From positions 1 to 61,500 of the forward strand of contig CAMDNE010000017.1 of NCBI GenBank assembly GCA_945902745.1: a DNA stretch of 61,500 nucleotides, read 5' to 3'. Source of the stretch: Chitinophaga pinensis (GTDB lineage Bacteria; Bacteroidota; Bacteroidia; Flavobacteriales_D; Crocinitomicaceae). The notes under the pieces were generated by a model. The model had not been told where the DNA came from and did not search any database. It saw nothing but the letters and a program-made list of their open reading frames with translations. This document shows positions 16,797-26,471 of this stretch, in pieces. The position numbers were made by a program, and so were the translations under genes. Each line of letters begins with the position of its first letter. The first letter of the stretch is position 1.

Positions 16797-19061
16797 ATGC
16801 AGAAATTAATTTTAACATCATGCTTATTATTGCTGTTCTTCAGTCAATTGAAAGCTCAATTCAATTTTGAATATTCAGACTCAATTGTTGTTAAAATTGG
16901 CTCTGACACTTCAAAATTAGCTTGGTCTGGCGGTTTAAATTATGTGCAATTTTCTGATTTTGATTTCGATTTCGATGGAGATCTCGACTTATTTGTATTT
17001 GACAAAAGCAGTGACAATATTCGTGTATTTCTGCAAGAAACAATTGCAGGGATAAAACAATATAAATTAAAATACAATGCCCAAACATCTTTTCCAACTG
17101 ACTTAAGATACCGCGCAATGATGGTTGATTATGACAATGATGGAAGAAAAGACCTTTTCGCCTATGGTATTGGTGGGATAAAAGTCTACCGAAATGTTGG
17201 CGACCTAATAAACGGAATTCAATGGGTTGTTGCCAAGAATTTACTGTATTCTGATTATTGGGGTTCCAATTTAAATTTATATGTGAGTTCTTCTGACATT
17301 CCAGCGCTTGTAGATGTTGAAGGAGATGGCGATTTAGATATTCTAACTTATCATATCAGTGGTGAGCATTTAGAATACCACCAAAATCAAAGTATGGAAT
17401 TATATGGCATTCCAGATTCTTTAGAATTTGTATTAAAAAATCAATGTTGGGGAGGCTATCGTGAGGATTTAAGTACAAATAGTGTTTATTTGAACGATGC
17501 TGCTTTGGAATGCACAACAGGAAATGTGCCTGGAGCAGAATTTCCCGTATTTGACAATTCAACCGCCGAAAAAAAACCTACAGTTCTTGAAGCGAAGCAT
17601 GCAGGATCAACGGTTTTGGCAATAGACATGGATAATTCAGGTGTTTTAGATTTAATTTTAGGAGATGTTTCCTACCCGAATTTAAATTTACTTATTAATG
17701 GAGGGTCAGCTCCTAACACGAATTCTCTTATAGTTAGCGTTGATGGCTCTTTTCCTAGTAATTCATTACCTGTTAACATGCAAATTTTTCCAGCTGCTTT
17801 TTGGGTTGATACCGATTTTGATGGTAAAAAGGATTTAATTGTTGGTGCAAATGCTAAAAATATTTCTGAAAACGAGACAAGTGTATTGTATTACAAAAAC
17901 GTAGGGACAAATAGTAATCCCTTGTTTTCATACCAAGTAAATAATTTCCTCCAAAATGAAATGATTGAGCATGGAACGGGGAGTATTCCAACTTTTTTTG
18001 ACTTCGATCAAGATGGTTTAGAAGACCTTTTTGTATCGAATTTTTTCAGATACAAACCAACTTTAAATAAAGAAGGAAGCATTGCCTATTATAAAAATAC
18101 GGGTACAACCACTAATCCAATATTTACGTTTATTGATAATAATTTCTTGAATTTGGCTTCATCAACTTTTGGTTTAAGAATGATACCAACATTTGGAGAT
18201 TTAGACAATGATGGTGATAAAGATTTAATTCTAGGACTAGAAAATGGAACCTTGGTTTATTTTCAAAATACGAGTATTGCTCCAGCTATTTCATTTGCAG
18301 CACCAATTCTTAATTATAGTGACAATTTAGGAGGGATAATTACAGCTGGACAATATGCTTCACCGCAACTCTTTGATTTAAACGAAGACAATTTATTGGA
18401 TTTAATAATCGGCAAGAAAACGGGAGAACTGCTCTATTATCAGAATATTGGAACAGCAACAATTCCAAGTTTTCAATTATTAAATGATACATTAGGAAAT
18501 ATTGACATTGCGACTACATCACCTGATGGCTATCCTGTTCCTCATTTCTTCAAAGAAAATAACACGCTGTATTTATTTTTGGGAGGAATAGATGGAACAC
18601 TGCGTTACTATAATGGTATTGAATCAAATCTACTTTCGGGAACTAGCTTTAATTTGGTATCTGACAATTTCCTAAACATTAATGTCGGCGCTTACAGTTC
18701 TTTTCATGTGAATGATATAGATCAAGATGGCTATTTAGATTTATTTGTAGGGCAAGACTTAGGTGGATTATATCATTTTGAAGTCAATCCGAATAGTCAA
18801 TCTGATGTTGAAGAATTGAAAAATGAATTTGATCTTATCATCTATCCAAATCCAACAGATGGAACTTTAACCTTGTATTCAGAAAAAAAGGATGTTTTAT
18901 CTTACTCCGTTGTTGATTTATATGGAAATGAAGTTGTTTCCAAACAAGAATTCAAACAAACTACTAGTCTAGATTTATCAACATTATCCGCTGGGATTTA
19001 TTTGGTGATTCTTGAGAATGGTTTTGGGGATAGATTAGTGAAAAGGGTAGTGAAAAAATGA
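16797..19061 (+). CDS. VCBS/FG-GAP repeat protein secreted by T9SS
   Basis: 754 residues from the ATG at 16797, chosen because it begins a clear signal peptide (MQKLILTSCLLLLFFSQLKA); the longer frame start at 16737 would bury it. The body carries many calcium-binding FG-GAP/VCBS motifs (DFDFDGDLDLFVFD, DYDNDGRKDLFAYG, DVEGDGDLDILTY, DLDNDGDKDLILG, DIDQDGYLDLFVG), as in seven-bladed integrin-like propellers. The last 75 residues are a type A T9SS sorting domain (IYPNPTDGTLTLYS ... LSAGIYLVILENG). Surface-exposed, calcium-stabilised; ligand unknown. Confidence 0.88.
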   Translation: MQKLILTSCLLLLFFSQLKAQFNFEYSDSIVVKIGSDTSKLAWSGGLNYVQFSDFDFDFDGDLDLFVFDKSSDNIRVFLQETIAGIKQYKLKYNAQTSFPTDLRYRAMMVDYDNDGRKDLFAYGIGGIKVYRNVGDLINGIQWVVAKNLLYSDYWGSNLNLYVSSSDIPALVDVEGDGDLDILTYHISGEHLEYHQNQSMELYGIPDSLEFVLKNQCWGGYREDLSTNSVYLNDAALECTTGNVPGAEFPVFDNSTAEKKPTVLEAKHAGSTVLAIDMDNSGVLDLILGDVSYPNLNLLINGGSAPNTNSLIVSVDGSFPSNSLPVNMQIFPAAFWVDTDFDGKKDLIVGANAKNISENETSVLYYKNVGTNSNPLFSYQVNNFLQNEMIEHGTGSIPTFFDFDQDGLEDLFVSNFFRYKPTLNKEGSIAYYKNTGTTTNPIFTFIDNNFLNLASSTFGLRMIPTFGDLDNDGDKDLILGLENGTLVYFQNTSIAPAISFAAPILNYSDNLGGIITAGQYASPQLFDLNEDNLLDLIIGKKTGELLYYQNIGTATIPSFQLLNDTLGNIDIATTSPDGYPVPHFFKENNTLYLFLGGIDGTLRYYNGIESNLLSGTSFNLVSDNFLNINVGAYSSFHVNDIDQDGYLDLFVGQDLGGLYHFEVNPNSQSDVEELKNEFDLIIYPNPTDGTLTLYSEKKDVLSYSVVDLYGNEVVSKQEFKQTTSLDLSTLSAGIYLVILENGFGDRLVKRVVKK

Positions 19062-19080
19062 AACTCGTGATTCTGTTTGA

Positions 19081-19182
19081 AACACATAGACACATAGGCC
19101 ACATAGTTTTCAAAAATTCGTGATTCAATTTTAAACACATAGGAACATAGAATACATAGGTTTCAAAAATTCGTAATTCGTA
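19081..19182. repeat. Two degenerate 47-base direct repeats
   Basis: Units at about 19081-19127 and 19134-19180 share the order AACACATAG, ACATAG, CAAAAATTCGT, ATTC. Each unit holds several ACATAG hexamers. They lie between convergent genes and contain no ORF. Confidence 0.5.
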
Positions 19183-19184
19183 AT

Positions 19185-19994
19185 TCATAATCTAACAATC
19201 AATTCCAAATACCCTTTATTATCCAAATAGCTCAACTTCGGTTCATCCCAAAATATTCCATACATCGTTGATCCACTGCCTGACATTGAAGCATAAATCG
19301 CACCTTCACGATACATTTGTTCTTTTATTTGCGATAATACAGGGTGATTAACAAAGGCTGTTGTTTCAAAATCGTTTTTTAATGCTTCTCTCCAATTCAA
19401 AATTGGGCATTCTATTATAGATTTGACAGATTGATTATTTTCATTGAAAACGATTCCATCATACGCTTCTTTCGTTCCAATATGAATACCCGGATTGATT
19501 AATTTGAGGTAATATCCTTTCAAATTTAAATTACACGAAGACAAGACTTCTCCTCTACCTTTTGCTATTTGTGTTTCGTTTCTTATAAAGAATGGGCAAT
19601 CAGAGCCAAGTGTTGCAGCAAGCGCTTGAAGTTCTTCGATTGAACAATTCAATTGATATAAATCGTTGATTCCTTTGAGTACAAAAGCAGCATCAGCAGA
19701 CCCACCTCCTAATCCCGCACCCATAGGGATTTCCTTCCGGAGATGAATATAAACAGGCTGAATTGAATAGTTGTCAACCATCAAACGATATGCTTTTACA
19801 CACAAGTTATCTTCCAAAGAACCTGGGATTGAATTTCCTGTTTGAATAAACGAAAACTCTTTAGCAGGTAATATTTCCAAAACATCCGTAAACGGTATTG
19901 GCAGCATGCATGAATCCAATTCATGATAGTTGTCGGCTCGTTTGTGTAAAACATTCAAACCAAGATTTATCTTCGCAGGTGGAAATAATATCAT
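19185..19994 (-). CDS. ispE: 4-diphosphocytidyl-2-C-methyl-D-erythritol kinase
   Basis: 269 residues, normal for IspE (GHMP kinase family). The start motif PPAKINLGLNVLHKRADNYHEL and the ATP-binding loop IPMGAGLGGGSADAAFVLKG are diagnostic, and MSGSGSTMYGIF is the third GHMP motif. The enzyme phosphorylates CDP-methylerythritol in the cytoplasmic MEP pathway of isoprenoid synthesis. It is divergent from accA, with about 60 bases between the starts. Confidence 0.95.
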   Translation of the reverse strand: MILFPPAKINLGLNVLHKRADNYHELDSCMLPIPFTDVLEILPAKEFSFIQTGNSIPGSLEDNLCVKAYRLMVDNYSIQPVYIHLRKEIPMGAGLGGGSADAAFVLKGINDLYQLNCSIEELQALAATLGSDCPFFIRNETQIAKGRGEVLSSCNLNLKGYYLKLINPGIHIGTKEAYDGIVFNENNQSVKSIIECPILNWREALKNDFETTAFVNHPVLSQIKEQMYREGAIYASMSGSGSTMYGIFWDEPKLSYLDNKGYLELIVRL

Positions 19995-20055
19995 AGGACA
20001 AAAGTAGAAGAACTAAACTATTTTCGTAACTTTCGCCTCTCAAAAATGAATAATT

Positions 20056-21009
20056 ATGTCAGTTTATTTAGATTTCGAAGAGCCACTTAAGGCATTAGAA
20101 GAACAAATCGAGCAAACCAAAGAAATTGGTGCAAGCACGGAAGTTGATATGTCTGATAAAATCAACGAGTTAGAGAAAGTACTAGTTGATAAAACAAAAG
20201 AAATTTTCTCGGGATTGACTCCATGGCAACGCGTTCAATTGTCTCGTCACCCTGACAGACCATATACCTTGGCATATATCAATGCAATAACAAATAACCA
20301 ATTTCAGGAATTACACGGCGATCGCAGTGTTAAGGATGACAAAGCGATGATTGGTGGTTTTGGATTAATTGATGATCAAACTGTAATGTTTATTGGTCAA
20401 CAAAAAGGTATCAATACAAAAATGCGGCAATATAGAAACTTTGGGATGCCAAATCCTGAAGGATACCGTAAAGCGTTGCGATTGATGAAAATGGCAGAAA
20501 AATTCAACAAACCTATTGTCACTTTTATTGATACTCCAGGAGCTTATCCAGGATTAGAAGCTGAAGAAAGAGGTCAAGGTGAAGCAATTGCGCGTAACAT
20601 TTATGAAATGATGCGTTTGAAAGTTCCTGTGATTTGTATTATCATCGGAGAAGGCGCTTCTGGTGGAGCATTAGGAATTGGTGTGGGCGACAAAGTTGTG
20701 ATGTTAGAAAATACCTGGTATTCCGTTATTTCTCCTGAATCTTGTTCTTCCATCTTATGGAGATCTTGGGATTTTAAAGAAAGAGCTGCTGATGCATTGA
20801 AATTGACTTCAACAGACATGAAAAAAAATGGTTTAGTTGATGACGTTATCAAAGAACCGTTGAATGGTGCTCACAGAAGTCAAGAAGAAATGTTTGCTAT
20901 CGTTAAAAAGAATATTAAAAAATATATTACAGAATTAGAAGTACTGAGTCCTGAAGTTCGAATCAATGATCGAATAGAAAAATTCAATAAAATGGGTGTT
21001 TGGAAATAA
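20056..21009 (+). CDS. accA: Acetyl-CoA carboxylase carboxyltransferase subunit alpha
   Basis: 317 residues, the usual length. Conserved blocks include [73 protein letters not shown], the oxyanion-hole region [15 protein letters not shown], and [20 protein letters not shown]. With AccD it moves the carboxyl group from biotin-BCCP to acetyl-CoA, the first step of fatty acid synthesis. It stands alone on its transcript with a terminator right behind it. Confidence 0.97.
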   Translation: MSVYLDFEEPLKALEEQIEQTKEIGASTEVDMSDKINELEKVLVDKTKEIFSGLTPWQRVQLSRHPDRPYTLAYINAITNNQFQELHGDRSVKDDKAMIGGFGLIDDQTVMFIGQQKGINTKMRQYRNFGMPNPEGYRKALRLMKMAEKFNKPIVTFIDTPGAYPGLEAEERGQGEAIARNIYEMMRLKVPVICIIIGEGASGGALGIGVGDKVVMLENTWYSVISPESCSSILWRSWDFKERAADALKLTSTDMKKNGLVDDVIKEPLNGAHRSQEEMFAIVKKNIKKYITELEVLSPEVRINDRIEKFNKMGVWK

Positions 21010-21033
21010 TTTCAATATCCATCAAACTAATTT

Positions 21034-21083
21034 AAACTCTTGATACGAAAGGATTCATTCTTTAAAATCAAGAGTTTTTTTTT
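21034..21083 (+). terminator. Terminator of accA
   Basis: AACTCTTGAT / ATCAAGAGTT arms with a 22-base loop, followed by a run of seven or more T. Confidence 0.85.
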
Positions 21084-21108
21084 GCTTATTTTTATCTAAA
21101 ACACGTGA

Positions 21109-21861
21109 ATGACTTTTCTAAAACTATTTTCAATTATAAGTTTAATTACATTCATATTTACTGGCTGTAACAATGAAAATGACTTTAAAAATCCGAAAGA
21201 TTTTCTATCCTTTTCACAAGAATTCTTGCTTCAACAAAAATCTGGCAATGAAACAGAAGCTTTTATTGATACATTAAAAAATTTAGATAACACAATATTG
21301 ATTGCTTCTTTAAATTCAGACGAGAAGAAAATTGCTTTTTGGCTAAATTGCTACAATGCTTTGGTTCAATATAAACTTTCAAAAGATTCAACTATATATA
21401 AAAATAAAAAAGCTTTCTTCACAGGTCAAAGTATCACTATTGGAGGAGAGAAAATGAGCTTGAATTCAATTGAAAATGGAATATTGAGACTTCAAACTGA
21501 AAGTAAGAACGAAAGCTTATTTAAACAATTACGCCCAACAAAACTAAATTATCGCATTCACTTCGCATTAAATTGTGGCGCAAATTCTTGTCCTCCGATT
21601 GCTTTTTATGATCCAACTGACCTAGAACAACAATTAACACTAGCCGAAAAATCATTCGTGAAAAGCACTTCAAGTTATGACACTGCTAAAAATGAAGTGG
21701 AAATTAGTGAACTTTTTAAGTGGTATAAAAAGGATTTTAATACTGAAAATGGCATCATTGATCTTTTAAAACGCAATCAAATAATTCCTTTGTGGACCAA
21801 TCCTAAAATCACCTATTCCAAATATGATTGGTCAATAGACAATAACAACTATTCTGACTAA
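21109..21861 (+). CDS. DUF547 lipoprotein
   Basis: 250 residues. A lipobox (FIFTGC, Cys about 20) follows a hydrophobic stretch. DUF547 hallmarks are KKIAFWLNCYNALVQYKL, SLNSIENGILR and RIHFALNCGANSCPPIAFY, including the paired Cys residues. DUF547 proteins have a papain-like fold of unknown activity. It begins a run of genes on one strand: 2 bases on comes a DPM1-like glycosyltransferase, then a processive glycosyltransferase and a membrane mannosyltransferase-like protein, so a role in envelope glycan or lipid building is likely. Confidence 0.88.
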   Translation: MTFLKLFSIISLITFIFTGCNNENDFKNPKDFLSFSQEFLLQQKSGNETEAFIDTLKNLDNTILIASLNSDEKKIAFWLNCYNALVQYKLSKDSTIYKNKKAFFTGQSITIGGEKMSLNSIENGILRLQTESKNESLFKQLRPTKLNYRIHFALNCGANSCPPIAFYDPTDLEQQLTLAEKSFVKSTSSYDTAKNEVEISELFKWYKKDFNTENGIIDLLKRNQIIPLWTNPKITYSKYDWSIDNNNYSD

Positions 21862-21863
21862 TT

Positions 21864-22544
21864 ATGAATATCGCAGTAATTATTCCAGCATACAATGAAG
21901 AGAAATCTATTGGGAAAGTTGTAAATGCAATTCCAAAAGATATTGTTCAAATAATAATTGTTGTGAATAACAATTCAACTGACGATACAGTAAATGTGGC
22001 AATTTCAGCCGGAGCAATTGTTTTAACAGAAAACAGAAAGGGTTATGGTTGGGCTTGTTTAGCAGGAATGGATTATTTAAAAAATCAATCTCCAGAAATT
22101 GTTGTTTTTTTAGATGGTGATTTTTCTGATTATCCTGAGGAAATAGCTCAATTAATTCAACCCATACTTGAACAAAACATGGATATGGTTATTGGTTCGC
22201 GTGTTTTAGGGAAACGAGAAAAAGGTTCATTACTTCCTCAACAACGATTCGGTAATTGGTTGGCAACAAAATTAATTCGACTTTTTTATGGAGCGAAATT
22301 CACGGATTTAGGTCCTTTTCGAGCGATTCTCTATGATAAATTAATTGCACTTAACATGGCTGACAAAACGTATGGCTGGACAATCGAAATGCAGATAAAA
22401 GCAGCAAAGAAAAAGTACCATTTTTGTGAGGTTCCAGTGCGTTATAGGAAGAGAATTGGCGTGTCAAAAGTATCAGGAACAATAAAAGGTACACTACTCG
22501 CAGGAATAAAAATTATATTTGCTGTTTTTAAATACCGATTTTAG
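21864..22544 (+). CDS. Family 2 glycosyltransferase, DPM1-like
   Basis: 226 residues. GT-A fold start IAVIIPAYNEEKSIGKVV, nucleotide-binding region VNNNSTDDT, the metal-binding motif FLDGDFSDYPEE (DxD-like), and LGPFRAILYDKL. There are no membrane helices, so it is a cytoplasmic enzyme that probably charges a polyprenyl phosphate, as dolichyl-phosphate mannose synthases do. A lipid-linked sugar would fit the membrane transferase at 24515-25858, which belongs to a class that uses such donors. Gap to the DUF547 gene is 2 bases. Confidence 0.85.
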   Translation: MNIAVIIPAYNEEKSIGKVVNAIPKDIVQIIIVVNNNSTDDTVNVAISAGAIVLTENRKGYGWACLAGMDYLKNQSPEIVVFLDGDFSDYPEEIAQLIQPILEQNMDMVIGSRVLGKREKGSLLPQQRFGNWLATKLIRLFYGAKFTDLGPFRAILYDKLIALNMADKTYGWTIEMQIKAAKKKYHFCEVPVRYRKRIGVSKVSGTIKGTLLAGIKIIFAVFKYRF

Positions 22545-22588
22545 CTAACTTTGGTCGCTTTTCGTTTTTATATTAATTGAACAACTAT

Positions 22589-24493
22589 ATGAATAGACTA
22601 CATTTTGTAATTTTCGCCCTTCTTTTTTCAATATCAGTTCAGGCTCAAACCTCTAAAATTGTTACGGGAACATTGGTTGATCAACGAACTAATGGTGAAG
22701 CTGATAAAGTAGAATTAACACTTACTAGTACTACTGGTAAAGTAAAATTCACAACTGAATCTGATGGAGACGGAAAGTTTGTGTTCAAGAACATCCCATT
22801 TGGAAAATATAAACTGCATGTGACGGATAAAGATTACATGGATATCAAACAAGATGTTGAATTGAATGAAGACCATGCAAAGAATTTTACATTCGGAACA
22901 CCTATCCCAGTTTCTTTAAAAGTTTCTTGGTTATTCAATTGGGGAGATCGAAAAATGACCAATGCAAAAGGGAAAACAATCATAAAAGAGCATTATTGGT
23001 CGCATCTTTTAGCGAAAATTTTATTGACGATTTATGGTTTGTGCTTATTATTGGTATTATTCTACAGTATTTTGCAATTTTCATTGGCGATTGCATACGT
23101 AAAGAATAAACGCAGAAACAAAAATACGCCAGAAGTGAAACCTGTTTTTGATCCTGCAACAACTCCAAAAGTTACGGTTCAGCTTCCAATGTTTAATGAA
23201 TTATACGTTGCAGACCGAATCATTGAAGTTATTTCTCAATTCGATTACCCAAGAGACAAGTTCCAAATACAAGTTTTGGATGATTCTACCGATGAGACAA
23301 CAGAATTAATCGCGAAAAAAGTCGCTGAAGTTGCGGCACGAGGAATTAACATTCAACACATTCACAGAATTGATCGTACTGGATACAAGGCTGGTGCCTT
23401 AGATGCAGCCATGGATAAAGTTGAAGGTGATTTTATTGCAATTTTTGATGCTGACTTCATTCCAGATCCTGATTTCTTGCAAAAAACAATGCCTTATTTC
23501 CAAAATGACCAAATTGGTGTTGTACAAACACGATGGGGACACATTAATAAAACATATTCTATTTTAACGGAACTTCAAGCATTTGGACTAAATGGGCATT
23601 TTGCTATTGAACAAGGCGGAAGAAGTTCTGCTGGACACTTTATCAACTTCAATGGAACTGGTGGAGTTTGGAGAAAGAAATGTATTGAAGATGCAGGTGG
23701 TTGGGAACATGATACGTTGACTGAAGATTTAGATTTAAGTTACCGAGCACAAATAAAAGGATGGAAATTTAAATATTGTGAGGATGTAATCGCACCAGCT
23801 GAATTACCAATTACAATGTCTGCATTGAAAAGTCAACAACACCGTTGGATGAAAGGTGGAGCTGAATGTTTTGTTAAAATGTGGAAAACATTAATCAAGG
23901 CAAAAGGTGTTAAAATGTCAGATAAAATTCATGGTTTGTCTCACCTTTTCAATTCATCAGTTTTCGTGTTTATATTAATCGTTTCGATGTTAAGTTTAGC
24001 GGTATTGCATATTAAAGACAGTTTCTCTGATTTGAATTATATCTTACAGTACATGGGATTATTCATCATTAGTACTGTATTCTTGATGTTCTATTACTGG
24101 CATGCATTCAGAGATAAAACAGCAAACACTTTTGGATCTTTCATCCGTTTTGTTGGACGTTTTTTCCAATTCTTAGTTGTTTCTATGGGACTTTCTTTGA
24201 GTAATACTGTTGCAGTTATTGAAGGTTATTTGGGAATTAAAAGTTCATTTGTTAGAACTCCTAAATTCAATGTTTTAGTGAAAAGTGAATTCAAAGGAAA
24301 TAAATACGATAAAAAGAGTTTATCAATAATCAATATTCTAGAAGGAATATTAATGGTTGTATTTGGTTATACTGCCGTTATAAGAGCTATATACGGTGAT
24401 TTCGGAATGGTACCATTTCATTTAATGTTGTCTTGTGGATATGCTGTAATCTTCTTCTCTACACTTAAAGAGATTCGAGTGAGTGGTAAATAA
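22589..24493 (+). CDS. Processive family 2 glycosyltransferase with N-terminal carboxypeptidase-regulatory-like domain
   Basis: 634 residues from the ATG at 22589; the frame start 12 bases upstream is a TTG. The signal peptide (ends near VQA) leads into an Ig-like carboxypeptidase regulatory domain (about 22-115: VTGTLVDQRTNGEADKVELT). A membrane helix (about 142-165) is followed by the GT2 domain, with QLPMFNE, DDSTDETTE, FDADFIPDPDF, the TEDLDLSYRAQ Asp and QQHRW (the Q/RxxRW motif of cellulose-synthase-like enzymes). Four or five C-terminal helices follow. The catalytic part resembles Bacteroidota cellulose-synthase-like beta-glycosyltransferases, but the exported Ig-like N-terminus is an unusual addition. 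Product unknown. Confidence 0.87.
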   Translation: MNRLHFVIFALLFSISVQAQTSKIVTGTLVDQRTNGEADKVELTLTSTTGKVKFTTESDGDGKFVFKNIPFGKYKLHVTDKDYMDIKQDVELNEDHAKNFTFGTPIPVSLKVSWLFNWGDRKMTNAKGKTIIKEHYWSHLLAKILLTIYGLCLLLVLFYSILQFSLAIAYVKNKRRNKNTPEVKPVFDPATTPKVTVQLPMFNELYVADRIIEVISQFDYPRDKFQIQVLDDSTDETTELIAKKVAEVAARGINIQHIHRIDRTGYKAGALDAAMDKVEGDFIAIFDADFIPDPDFLQKTMPYFQNDQIGVVQTRWGHINKTYSILTELQAFGLNGHFAIEQGGRSSAGHFINFNGTGGVWRKKCIEDAGGWEHDTLTEDLDLSYRAQIKGWKFKYCEDVIAPAELPITMSALKSQQHRWMKGGAECFVKMWKTLIKAKGVKMSDKIHGLSHLFNSSVFVFILIVSMLSLAVLHIKDSFSDLNYILQYMGLFIISTVFLMFYYWHAFRDKTANTFGSFIRFVGRFFQFLVVSMGLSLSNTVAVIEGYLGIKSSFVRTPKFNVLVKSEFKGNKYDKKSLSIINILEGILMVVFGYTAVIRAIYGDFGMVPFHLMLSCGYAVIFFSTLKEIRVSGK

Positions 24494-24514
24494 TTGCCTT
24501 TAATATGATATGAA

Positions 24515-25858
24515 ATGTCTTTTAAAATAAATCAAAAGTGGTTAGTGTATCTATCCACTTTTCTTTTTTTAACTAGTATTTTCTTTGTGTTAAATGAAGA
24601 AAATCGATCTCACTTTCTTTCCATCTTCCTGCCATATACGTTGGCGTTTGCAGCGTATTTCTTTTTAGTCATTCCTTCGAAAAACATTTCAACGAACGAA
24701 TTCATTGGTTTGACGTGTTTTACTTTTATTCTAGGAATAATTTCAACTCCCCATTTATCAACTGACTATTTCCGTTTTTTATGGGATGGCGAACTCTTTT
24801 GGAAAGGAGTCAATCCGTTCGATTTTACGCCGAATGAAATCATCCATTCAAAACATTTTATTTCCAATAACTATTTAAAAGAACTCCACGCTGGAATGGG
24901 CGAATTATCTCAAACCAATTACAGTTGTTATACGCCGTTAAATCAATATTTCTTTATTTTCTCAACGTGGTTTTCAGATTCAATTTATGTCAATACACTT
25001 CTTCTTAAAAGTCTTATTGCTATTTTCCAACTTACTGGATTAATTTATTTAATTCAACTTTTAAAACTTATTAAAATCAAGGTAAACAAAGCGTTCTTAT
25101 TGTTTTTAAATCCACTCTTTATAATCGAAAGCATTGGAAATGTTCATTTTGAAGGTGTAATGATCAGTTTTTTAATTGTTGCTTTTTACTATTTAATAAA
25201 AGTGAAGATTTTTCCAGCTGGAATGGTTCTTTCATTGGCCATTCAAATTAAACTCATTCCACTACTCCTAATTCCATTTCTTTGGCGTTTTTTAGGATGG
25301 AAAAAAGCAATGATTACTTATTCTATTATCGGTATAGGATTTCTCGTCGTTTCAATGTTCCTATTGAATAGCTCAAATATCAGTCACTTCACGCATAGCA
25401 TTCGCTTGTACTTTGAATTGTTTCAATTCAATTCGTCCTTCTTATTCGTTTTACTGCAATTAGACCCATTGCATTATTATTACCACAAAATTGGTCATTA
25501 TTCGTTTATTCTTTCCGTTACGACTTTAATAATGATACTTTATCTAGCTTTTTGGAAGAAAATTACGCTTCCTAAAGAATTGTTTTCAAAAATGACAATT
25601 GCTTATTTTATTTACCTCCTGTCGTGCACGACTCTTCACCCATGGTATATTTTACCAGCAATCTTTCTTTCCGTATTCACAAATTACACCTTTCTGATTC
25701 TTTGGTCGTTTACCGTATTTTTGTCTTACTCGTTTTATAGCAATGGAAATGTTGCAACAACCAATTGGCTATTAGGAATAGAATACATTCCAGTGCTGCT
25801 TTTATTCGTTTATGAAATGGTAAAAGGTGGGTTATTTCAACGGTTTAAAACTCTATAG
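24515..25858 (+). CDS. Multi-spanning membrane glycosyltransferase (GT-C type)
   Basis: 447 residues with about 11-12 hydrophobic helices. An early periplasmic loop has TDYFRFLWDGELFWKGVNPF, where the acidic residue and the DG.L...G.NP pattern match polyprenyl-phosphate-sugar-dependent mannosyltransferases. It starts 21 bases after the processive glycosyltransferase and is the last gene of that cluster. It probably transfers a sugar from a lipid carrier on the periplasmic side. Confidence 0.78.
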   Translation: MSFKINQKWLVYLSTFLFLTSIFFVLNEENRSHFLSIFLPYTLAFAAYFFLVIPSKNISTNEFIGLTCFTFILGIISTPHLSTDYFRFLWDGELFWKGVNPFDFTPNEIIHSKHFISNNYLKELHAGMGELSQTNYSCYTPLNQYFFIFSTWFSDSIYVNTLLLKSLIAIFQLTGLIYLIQLLKLIKIKVNKAFLLFLNPLFIIESIGNVHFEGVMISFLIVAFYYLIKVKIFPAGMVLSLAIQIKLIPLLLIPFLWRFLGWKKAMITYSIIGIGFLVVSMFLLNSSNISHFTHSIRLYFELFQFNSSFLFVLLQLDPLHYYYHKIGHYSFILSVTTLIMILYLAFWKKITLPKELFSKMTIAYFIYLLSCTTLHPWYILPAIFLSVFTNYTFLILWSFTVFLSYSFYSNGNVATTNWLLGIEYIPVLLLFVYEMVKGGLFQRFKTL

Positions 25859-26028
25859 TTCTCTTAGTAATATCCAGCGAAAAACACAGAAATACGCAGA
25901 TGACAGAAAAAATTTGTGGTAATTCGTGAAATTTTTGGACAAAAAATGAGTTAAACTTCCCGCTGAAAATGCTAAAAATAAGCAGAGTATACACATACAA
26001 GAATATTTAGGCACTTCGATAAAGTTGT

Positions 26029-26301
26029 TTAACTTTTTGATTTTGTATCTGAAATTGTAGAAGGCTTTCTTTCTGGAACTGGATCATCACCATGGCCACC
26101 CCAAGGATGACAAGAAGCAATCCGTTTTAGTCCTAACCACGTTCCTTTGAATGGACCCCAAATTTTAAGGGCGTCAATCATGTAATGAGAACAAGTTGGA
26201 TTATACCTACAGGCTGCTGGGAAAATAGGAGAAATAATCCATTGATATATTTTCACCAAAACGATGATGGGAAAACTCAGTATCTTTTTGATTAAATCCA
26301 T
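26029..26301 (-). CDS. yidD: Membrane protein insertion efficiency factor
   Basis: 90 residues. YidD signature: [61 protein letters not shown], quoted here in two parts (the Cys-rich [10 protein letters not shown] and the ending [13 protein letters not shown]). YidD helps YidC insert inner-membrane proteins. It is not beside rnpA/yidC as in many bacteria, which is common in Bacteroidota. Confidence 0.95.
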   Translation of the reverse strand: MDLIKKILSFPIIVLVKIYQWIISPIFPAACRYNPTCSHYMIDALKIWGPFKGTWLGLKRIASCHPWGGHGDDPVPERKPSTISDTKSKS

Positions 26302-26471
26302 GTGTAAATTTAAGGATAATTTTAACTTACCTCCATTGAGTGAGGTTTAAGGAAGGTGAAAATATCCAGCATAATCGTATATGTTATAAATTATTTTCCT
26401 GTTAAATTTCTAAAAATTAGTAACGTTTTAAATAGAAATGCTTATCTTGAATAACTGTTATACTCATTATT

